Origin: JAFAVN01 sp036378375
GTDB taxonomy: Bacteria; Verrucomicrobiota; Verrucomicrobiia; Chthoniobacterales; JAFAMB01
Direction of reading: 5' to 3'
Length of the DNA: 12,626 nt
Assembly: GCA_036378375.1 (NCBI GenBank)
Contig: DASUWQ010000273.1
Location: 1-12,626, forward strand
The translations under genes and the position numbers were made by a program. Below, piece after piece: positions 7,663-12,626 of this stretch. Position 1 is the stretch's first letter. Every line of letters starts with the position of its first letter. Under the pieces are notes generated by a model that saw nothing but the letters and a program-made list of their open reading frames with translations, did not search any database and was not told where the DNA came from.

Positions 7663-8561
7663 GACCTTTTCTTGGCCAGCAGAGCTGAGCCAGCCTTTGA
7701 AGCGTTTGGCCGGCCGATAGTGGTACAAACAAAATCACCGATGGAAACGACTTCATCGAGATCGATTCCAGTTTCGAGTCCCAGGCCCTGCAACAAATAC
7801 AGCACATCTTCCGAAGCCACATTACCGGTGGCACCCGGCGCGTATGGACACCCACCCAATCCGGCCACAGAACTATGGAATGCCGATAATCCTGTCTCCA
7901 AGCTAGCTAGAATATTCGCTAAAGCTTGGCCATAGGTATCGTGGTAGTGCCCTGCCAGTTTCTCGATCGGGAACTCGCTTCCGGCGGCCGGCACCACCTC
8001 TCTTACGCGTTTAACCGTGCCAACCCCGATCGTGTCAGCGAGATCGATCTCGTCACAACCAAGTGCTTTCAATCGCTTCACTACTTTGATGACCGAGCTT
8101 ATCGGCACATCGCCTTCATAAGGACAACCGAAAGAGCAAGAGATACTGCCCCGGAGACGGACACCATTTGCTTTGACTGCGTCTGCCACCGCCACGTACC
8201 GATCAAACGACTGATCAATCGTACAATTAATATTCTTCTGACAAAAGGTCTCGCTGGCCGCAGTAAAAATGACAACTTCATCTGCCTCGGCCGCCAACGC
8301 CTTTTGGGCTCCCTGCAGATTTGGCGCGAGAACGGAATAAGTAAGGCCAGGCCTGCGCGTAATCCGCTTCATGACCTCGGGAGCATCCGCCATTTGAGGG
8401 ACCCACTTCGGAGAGACAAACGAGGTAGCCTCTATGTTAGTAAAACCCGCCGCGCTCAGGCGGTTGATCAAGTCGATTTTAACTTCGGTCGAGACCACAG
8501 ATTTTTCGTTCTGTAAGCCGTCTCTGGGACCAACTTCGACGATTTTGACAGAGCCAGCCAT
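7653..8561 (-). CDS. mvaB: Hydroxymethylglutaryl-CoA lyase
   Basis: This 302-residue cytoplasmic enzyme of the DRE-TIM metallolyase family cleaves (S)-3-hydroxy-3-methylglutaryl-CoA to acetyl-CoA and acetoacetate, the last step of leucine degradation (liuE in Pseudomonas naming). Visible motifs are VEVGPRDGLQNE (R13, D14), TSFVSPKWVPQMAD, the metal-binding H205 and H207 in AGHYHDTYG, and the signature loop GLGGCPYAPGATGN with active-site C238. Length equals that of bacterial MvaB (about 300). The ATG gives the expected start VKIVEVGPRDG; no Shine-Dalgarno precedes it, and the transcript reads ATTCCTC directly before ATG. It follows mccA in the operon, but 271 bp separate them, almost all of it a palindromic repeat element. 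Confidence 0.95.
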   Translation of the reverse strand: MAGSVKIVEVGPRDGLQNEKSVVSTEVKIDLINRLSAAGFTNIEATSFVSPKWVPQMADAPEVMKRITRRPGLTYSVLAPNLQGAQKALAAEADEVVIFTAASETFCQKNINCTIDQSFDRYVAVADAVKANGVRLRGSISCSFGCPYEGDVPISSVIKVVKRLKALGCDEIDLADTIGVGTVKRVREVVPAAGSEFPIEKLAGHYHDTYGQALANILASLETGLSAFHSSVAGLGGCPYAPGATGNVASEDVLYLLQGLGLETGIDLDEVVSIGDFVCTTIGRPNASKAGSALLAKKRSKR

Positions 8562-8570
8562 GAGGAATTT

Positions 8571-8836
8571 ATAATCCGCAGATTACGCAGATTACACAGA
8601 TTTCGTTTTTTGGAAGAGCTAGCCCTGGAGCGCTGCCTCGCTTGCGAGGCCCTCGTGAGCAAGGCTGCAGATGAGGAAGGCGTGTGGTCGGGCCGCGCTC
8701 TTGTGTGCGAAGAGCTTGAAGTCGTAACATAGCGCTGAACGAGACAAGATATGCGGCCTCGCAAGCGAGGCGGCGCTCCATGGTGCGCCGCACCTCAAAG
8801 CCGAAATCTGCGTAATCTGTGTAATCTGCGGATTAT
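8571..8836. repeat. 266-bp nested palindrome inserted between mccA and mvaB
   Basis: Outer arms 8571-8605 and 8802-8836 are inverted copies with about two mismatches in 35; each carries the period-9 motif GATTACGCA/GATTACACA. Inner inverted repeats at 8626-8650 and 8756-8780 differ at one base, share the same centre (near 8703), and each contains a 7-bp hairpin GCCTCGC/GCGAGGC with loop TT or, in the inverted copy, AA. A further hairpin GCGGCGC/GCGCCGC lies at 8770-8791. The right arm contains the mccA stop codon (8833-8835), and the left arm ends 9 bp before the mvaB start codon. No clear target-site duplication is seen. Probably a non-autonomous palindromic repeat. In the operon transcript it would fold into a long structured RNA. 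Confidence 0.8.
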
Positions 8837-10878
8837 TTAATGGGAGGCGTGGGTGTAAATTGCAGGAGCTGGGCGCCCTCGGTGACTTGGTCGGCGACGT
8901 TAACGAATACTTGTTCAACTTGGCCCTCAGACAAAGCAACAATAGTGTGTTCCATCTTCATGGCTTCCATCACAATCAAAGGAGTCCCTTTAGCAACCGT
9001 CTGTCCGGGCTGAACCAGTACCGCCACAATCCGGCCGGGCATAGGAGCAGTTAGTTGGGTCTCTGCTTCCTCTGCCAGTAGGTTATAGGCGAGGGGATCG
9101 ATCAGGCTAAGAGTCGCGTGTGCACCATCGGCGGACAGATCGTAAGTATCGTTTCTTCGATAGACTCGCCCAGTAATTCGGCGGTTACCGGCTAGAACAA
9201 TCAAGTTAGCGTCGTTATGTTCTAAAATTTCGAAGTCGATGGACTCTCCGTCTGCTTCCAAGTGATATTGGGCCGCACTCGTTACCGTAGCCGCGTAGGT
9301 CAGGGCCACTTCGACGGTTTGATTGCCGTCCGACCAAGATAAACTGCGAGTATAGCTGGAGTTTAGCCGCCAACCTGAGATCGTAGCCCAAGGCGAGTAA
9401 CGATCACGGTCATCGACCGTACGGTTTAGTTCTTCGCCTTTGAGCAAAGCTGCTGTCGCCATGACAACGAACGGAAACTGGATCACTCCCTGTGAAGCTA
9501 GCAAAAACTCTTCGTTACGTGCAATCAAGCCGGTGTCGAGATTGGCGGTTCCAAAATCCGGTAACCCACTTAGCCGGCGCAAGAATGGGAGGTTCGTTTC
9601 TAGACCCAGCGCGACGAACTGATCGAGTGCATCGCGCAAATGGGTGAGCGCCTCGGTTCGGTCCTTGCCCCAAACGACAAGTTTGGCCAACAGCGGATCG
9701 TAGTGCGGGGTAATGGTGTCGCCGGCGCGTACCCCGGCGTCGAGACGGACTGCAGCCCTCTCCGGAGACGCGGGTACCGCGAAATGGATGGCTTCGGGCG
9801 TTTTGAAGATGTCCAAGGTTCCGATCGACGGCAGAAATCCGGCGCTGGGTTTCTCGGCGTAAATACGGGCTTCGACCGCGTGACCGCGAAAGTGAAGCTG
9901 ACCTTGCGAAAGAGGCAATGGAGCGCCGGCTGCAACAAATAGCTGCCATTCGACCAAGTCTTGCCCGGTGACCATCTCTGTTACCGGATGTTCCACCTGT
10001 AGCCGGGTATTCATCTCCAGGAAATAAAAACTGACATCCTGATCGACCAGGAATTCAATCGTTCCCGCGCCGGTATAGCTGACGGCCCGGGCTGCTGCCA
10101 CAGCGGTTTCGCCGATCGAGCGCCGTTGGGATTCCGTGAGACCCGGGGCGGGCGATTCTTCGATGATCTTTTGATGGCGCCGTTGGACAGAACAATCTCT
10201 TTCGAAGAGATAGACACAGTTGCCATGCATATCGCCAAAGACCTGTACCTCGATGTGTCGAGGCCGGCTCAAGTATTTCTCGATCAGGATACCATCGTCC
10301 CCGAAGCTGTTCTTAGCCTCGCGCCGGCAGGCAGCTAATAGATCATCGAACTGGCTGGTCTCATTAACCACCCGCATGCCTTTTCCACCGCCGCCCGCGC
10401 GCGGCTTCAACATAACCGGATACCCCATGGTATCGGCTTGAGACCGCAGAAACGCCGGTTCCTGGTTTTCTCCGTGATAGCCGGGAAGAACTGGAACTCC
10501 AGCCTTAGTCATGACGGACTTGGCGGTACCTTTATCGCCCATAGCTCGGATGGCAGCCGCCGACGGTCCGATAAAGACTAACCCAGCAGCGATGCAGGCC
10601 TCTGCAAACTCCGCGTTTTCCGCCAGGAAGCCGTAACCGGGATGCACGGCTTCTGCTCCGCTTTCACGCGCCGCTCTTATTATAGATGGAATCGAAAGAT
10701 AACTTTCGCTGGCCGTTGCCCCACCGATGGCAAAAGCTTCATCGCAGAAGCTGACGTGCTTGGCATTCTTGTCGACATCGGAGTAGACAGCCACCGTCCG
10801 AATGCCGAGCCTGGCAGCAGTCGCTGCAATCCGACAAGCGATCTCTCCTCGATTAGCGATCAAGAGTTTGCGGAACAT
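8833..10878 (-). CDS. mccA: 3-methylcrotonyl-CoA carboxylase, alpha (biotin-containing) subunit
   Basis: This 681-residue subunit carries out the ATP-dependent carboxylation of biotin and carries the biotin for the beta subunit. A biotin carboxylase module fills about residues 1-445: start FRKLLIANRGEIACR, ATP-grasp segment KPRAGGGGKGM, and the EMNTRLQVEHPVTE motif. A linker (BT-type) region follows, then a biotinyl domain at about 607-675 with the acceptor lysine K641 in EAMKMEH. Domain order alone also fits propionyl- or acetyl-CoA carboxylase; assignment to 3-methylcrotonyl-CoA rests on the neighbours mccB, methylglutaconyl-CoA hydratase and mvaB (liuD position). The start is the canonical MFRKLLIANRGE. 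No Shine-Dalgarno is present; CGTCCTCACA precedes ATG. The stop codon lies within the arm of a palindromic repeat, so the last residues may be element-derived. Confidence 0.93.
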   Translation of the reverse strand: MFRKLLIANRGEIACRIAATAARLGIRTVAVYSDVDKNAKHVSFCDEAFAIGGATASESYLSIPSIIRAARESGAEAVHPGYGFLAENAEFAEACIAAGLVFIGPSAAAIRAMGDKGTAKSVMTKAGVPVLPGYHGENQEPAFLRSQADTMGYPVMLKPRAGGGGKGMRVVNETSQFDDLLAACRREAKNSFGDDGILIEKYLSRPRHIEVQVFGDMHGNCVYLFERDCSVQRRHQKIIEESPAPGLTESQRRSIGETAVAAARAVSYTGAGTIEFLVDQDVSFYFLEMNTRLQVEHPVTEMVTGQDLVEWQLFVAAGAPLPLSQGQLHFRGHAVEARIYAEKPSAGFLPSIGTLDIFKTPEAIHFAVPASPERAAVRLDAGVRAGDTITPHYDPLLAKLVVWGKDRTEALTHLRDALDQFVALGLETNLPFLRRLSGLPDFGTANLDTGLIARNEEFLLASQGVIQFPFVVMATAALLKGEELNRTVDDRDRYSPWATISGWRLNSSYTRSLSWSDGNQTVEVALTYAATVTSAAQYHLEADGESIDFEILEHNDANLIVLAGNRRITGRVYRRNDTYDLSADGAHATLSLIDPLAYNLLAEEAETQLTAPMPGRIVAVLVQPGQTVAKGTPLIVMEAMKMEHTIVALSEGQVEQVFVNVADQVTEGAQLLQFTPTPPIK

Positions 10879-10916
10879 TGTGAGGACGGGAGATCCGGGA
10901 GCTTGTGCGTAGACTG

Positions 10917-10943
10917 AGTGGACCCAGTGGACTTAGTGGACAG
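10917..10943. repeat. Three-unit 9-bp tandem repeat AGTGGACNN
   Basis: Three consecutive 9-mers AGTGGACCC, AGTGGACTT, AGTGGACAG lie in the 96-bp gap between the hydratase gene and mccA, about 40 bp upstream of the mccA start. The variable last two bases keep a strict period of nine. It sits 17 bp from a different, heptameric tandem repeat, so this short gap is almost entirely repeat-like. Confidence 0.65.
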
Positions 10944-10960
10944 ACGGCAGGGGCGACTCG

Positions 10961-10988
10961 TCATCTGTCATTTGTTATTTGTCATTCT
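10961..10988. repeat. Four-unit heptamer tandem repeat overlapping the hydratase stop codon
   Basis: Units on the plus strand are TCATCTG, TCATTTG, TTATTTG, TCATTCT (period 7). The third unit differs from its neighbours by C to T, which on the minus strand turns TGA-like sequence into the in-frame TAA that ends the hydratase gene (10975-10977). The last residues of that protein (NDK) are therefore encoded by the repeat. Confidence 0.65.
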
Positions 10989-11772
10989 GCTCAGGCTTAG
11001 CCCAACTGGGCCGGCGTTTCTCTAGAAATGCTTGAACGCCTTCGCGGGCTTCTTCGGAGCCACGGAGTCGCGCGATTCGCTCGGCGGTATCGACGGAAAG
11101 CTTTTCCGATAAGAGGTCGATGTGCTGGATCAATCGCTTCGATTGGATCAGGGCTTGTGGACCGTTTTGTGTGATCTGGCCCACGATCGAGCTGAGCTTC
11201 GCATCTAGTACATCTGGAGTAACAACTTCGTGGACCAAGCCGATCCGATACGCTTCTGCAGCCGTGAATCTTTCGCCGGTCAGAAAATAGCGGCGGGCAA
11301 CCCGGCTACCCACCGCTTGAATTATGAACGGGCTAATCACGGCCGGCATCAAGCCGAGCTTCACTTCTGAGAACGCGAAGCAAGCAGTGCTGCTGGCGAT
11401 CGCGATATCGGCCGCCGCGATCAGACCAAGTCCGCCTCCGTAGGCATCACCTTGGACCCGAGCAATAACCGGCTTCGGACAGTGGTAGATGGTTCGTAAC
11501 ATGGTGGCGAGGCGATAGGCATCCGCGAAGTTCTCCTCATAAGGAATCTCCGCCATTCGCTTCATCCAGCCCAGGTCTGCACCGGCACAGAAAGTCGTGC
11601 CGGAACCGGTCAATACGATTGCCCGGACTTCTCCACGGTCGCCAAACATCCGAAAGCTGTGCTCTAACTCTTTGATGGCGGTTTCGTTAAAGGCGTTGTG
11701 CACTCTTGGCCGATTCAGAGTGACGGTGGCGACTGCACCGGAGATCGTGACATCTAAAGTGTGCCAATTCAT
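10975..11772 (-). CDS. liuC: Methylglutaconyl-CoA hydratase (enoyl-CoA hydratase family)
   Basis: This 265-residue crotonase-fold enzyme is expected to hydrate 3-methylglutaconyl-CoA to HMG-CoA, the step between methylcrotonyl-CoA carboxylase and HMG-CoA lyase. Family motifs are TLNRPRVHNAFN, the oxyanion-hole segment FCAGADLGWM (61-70), YGGGLGLIAAADIAIAS, and FSEVKLGLMPAVISP with catalytic E136. The second glutamate of classical enoyl-CoA hydratases (GGGxE) is Gly116, which I recall as usual in bacterial LiuC-type enzymes. DLGWM and PAVISP also fit LiuC. The start was set at ATG 11772 because AGGAG (11778-11782) precedes it by 5 nt and the longer frame would run into mccB. The protein ends in residues encoded by a heptamer repeat. 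A generic enoyl-CoA hydratase is the alternative, but the context argues for LiuC. Confidence 0.9.
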   Translation of the reverse strand: MNWHTLDVTISGAVATVTLNRPRVHNAFNETAIKELEHSFRMFGDRGEVRAIVLTGSGTTFCAGADLGWMKRMAEIPYEENFADAYRLATMLRTIYHCPKPVIARVQGDAYGGGLGLIAAADIAIASSTACFAFSEVKLGLMPAVISPFIIQAVGSRVARRYFLTGERFTAAEAYRIGLVHEVVTPDVLDAKLSSIVGQITQNGPQALIQSKRLIQHIDLLSEKLSVDTAERIARLRGSEEAREGVQAFLEKRRPSWAKPEQNDK

Positions 11773-11777
11773 GAAAG

Positions 11778-11782
11778 CTCCT
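11778..11782 (-). promoter_or_regulatory. Ribosome binding site of liuC
   Basis: AGGAG lies 5 nt before ATG 11772 on the minus strand. It is the clearest Shine-Dalgarno in the window and decides this start over the in-frame codon 102 nt upstream. A 6-bp inverted repeat, CCGGAT/ATCCGG (11816-11840), spans the mccB stop just upstream and could help set coupled translation. Confidence 0.75.
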
Positions 11783-11830
11783 GAAGGGTTGTTCTTTATA
11801 AAGGAAGAATTTGCGCCGGATTTTTTTGAG

Positions 11831-12626
11831 CTACATCCGGAAAAGACCGAAGCGGGGTTCTGGAATCGTAGCATTTAAGGCAGCGGATATACCCAGCCCG
11901 AGGACCAGCCGCGTATCCAGAGGATCGATAATCCCATCGTCCCAGAGTCGGGCACTGGCGTAGTAGGGATGACCTTGCCGTTCGTACTGAGCCCGGATCG
12001 GCTCCTTGAAGTCGGTCTCTTCTTCTGCAGTCCATTGTCCTCCCTTGGCTTCGATGGCGTCGCGTTTCACCCTGGCCAAAACCGTGGCTGCTTGTTCTCC
12101 GCCCATCACAGAGATCCGCGCGTTTGGCCACATCCAGAGGAAACGAGGCGAATAGGCGCGCCCGCACATCCCATAGTTTCCGGCTCCGAACGAGCCCCCA
12201 ACGATCACGGTAAATTTCGGTACCTGAGCGGTCGCGACTGCGGTAACCATCTTAGCGCCGTGCCGGGCAATCCCTTCGTTCTCATATTTTTTACCCACCA
12301 TGAAGCCGGCGATATTTTGGAGGAATATTAGGGGAATACGTCTCTGGCAACACAGCTCAATGAAATGAGTTCCCTTTTGGGCAGATTCAGAAAAGAGAAT
12401 GCCGTTATTTGCCAGCACACCGATCGGGTAACCCCAAATGTGGGCGAATCCGCAGACCAAGGTGACACCATATAACGCTTTAAATTCGTTAAACTCAGAT
12501 CCATCAACGATCCGGAGAATCAATTCGCGGACGTCATATGGCTTACGGGCATCTGCCGGAATGACGCCGTAAAGCTCTGTCGGATCCGTGGCGGGTTCCA
12601 GGGGAGGGCGGCATTCGAGCTGAGCC
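11831..12626 (-). CDS. mccB: 3-methylcrotonyl-CoA carboxylase, beta (carboxyltransferase) subunit, 5'-partial
   Basis: About 264 C-terminal residues of a carboxyltransferase subunit of normally about 535 residues are present; the reading frame runs off the right edge without a stop. It moves the carboxyl group from biotin to 3-methylcrotonyl-CoA. From the edge the frame reads ELYGVIPADARKPYDVRE, then IVDGSEFNEFKALYG, WGYPIGVLANNG, FLQNIAGFMVG, GGSFGAGNYGMCGRAY and SPRFLWMWPNARISVMGG, and ends in FGLFRM. These are strongly MCC-beta-like (the LFRM end, NYGMCGRAY), which separates it from propionyl-CoA carboxylase. A TTG at 12523 is not the start, because conserved sequence continues upstream of it. 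liuC follows 58 bp downstream. Confidence 0.95.
   Translation of the reverse strand, partial: AQLECRPPLEPATDPTELYGVIPADARKPYDVRELILRIVDGSEFNEFKALYGVTLVCGFAHIWGYPIGVLANNGILFSESAQKGTHFIELCCQRRIPLIFLQNIAGFMVGKKYENEGIARHGAKMVTAVATAQVPKFTVIVGGSFGAGNYGMCGRAYSPRFLWMWPNARISVMGGEQAATVLARVKRDAIEAKGGQWTAEEETDFKEPIRAQYERQGHPYYASARLWDDGIIDPLDTRLVLGLGISAALNATIPEPRFGLFRM

Noticed and set aside
8571..8836. Insertion sequence with terminal inverted repeats
   Set aside because: Only 266 bp, no transposase and no target-site duplication found, so at most a non-autonomous element.
8468..8942. Several overlapping minus-strand frames through the mccA-mvaB gap
   Set aside because: They translate the palindromic repeat (repeating ICVICVIC- or QITQITQI-like peptides) and parts of real genes in wrong frames.
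12521..12523. TTG as the start codon of the mccB gene
   Set aside because: The frame stays open to the window edge and conserved MCC-beta sequence (ELYGVIPADARKPYDVRE) lies upstream, so the gene is truncated by the window.

Overview
All seven protein-coding genes that can be supported lie on the minus strand, so the window reads most naturally from high to low coordinates. The gene set (secreted GH3 glycosidase with a PA14 insert, ROK regulator, secreted S46 dipeptidyl-peptidase, leucine-catabolic operon), the moderate GC content and the intergenic repeat types suggest a free-living aerobic heterotroph. Verrucomicrobiota is my best guess and Acidobacteriota or a relative is possible. This is an inference from gene families and repeat style, with no marker gene in the window.

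Region A (12626 down to 7653) is a leucine/isovalerate catabolic operon in the order mccB (5'-truncated by the window edge), methylglutaconyl-CoA hydratase, mccA, mvaB. This is the liuB-C-D-E order known from Pseudomonas. Together the enzymes take 3-methylcrotonyl-CoA through 3-methylglutaconyl-CoA and HMG-CoA to acetyl-CoA plus acetoacetate. The preceding enzyme, isovaleryl-CoA dehydrogenase (liuA), is not in the window and would be expected just beyond its right edge.

Region B (7187 to 5079) is a secreted S46-family dipeptidyl-peptidase with a complete catalytic triad and the Gly specificity residue typical of DPP7. Its products could supply leucine and other hydrophobic residues, but a functional link to the liu operon is only suggested by adjacency.

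Region C (4665 to 227) is a ROK-family repressor-type regulator followed by a secreted GH3 beta-glucosidase-type enzyme carrying a PA14 domain. The regulator probably controls sugar uptake or hydrolysis genes, perhaps this one. Strong hairpins lie beyond the glycosidase stop codon near the left edge.

The unusual part of the window is the DNA between the genes. Three gaps hold long imperfect palindromes of about 180-270 bp (3205-3405, 7360-7537, 8571-8836). Their sequences are unrelated but their design is the same: well-conserved outer arms of 28-38 bp, in two cases inner inverted repeats sharing the same centre, and a diverged middle. Short tandem repeats of period 7, 8 or 9 also sit at gene borders, two of them within palindrome arms, and two genes take their stop codons from repeat DNA. 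No CRISPR array, tRNA, rRNA, transposase gene or defence system was seen.
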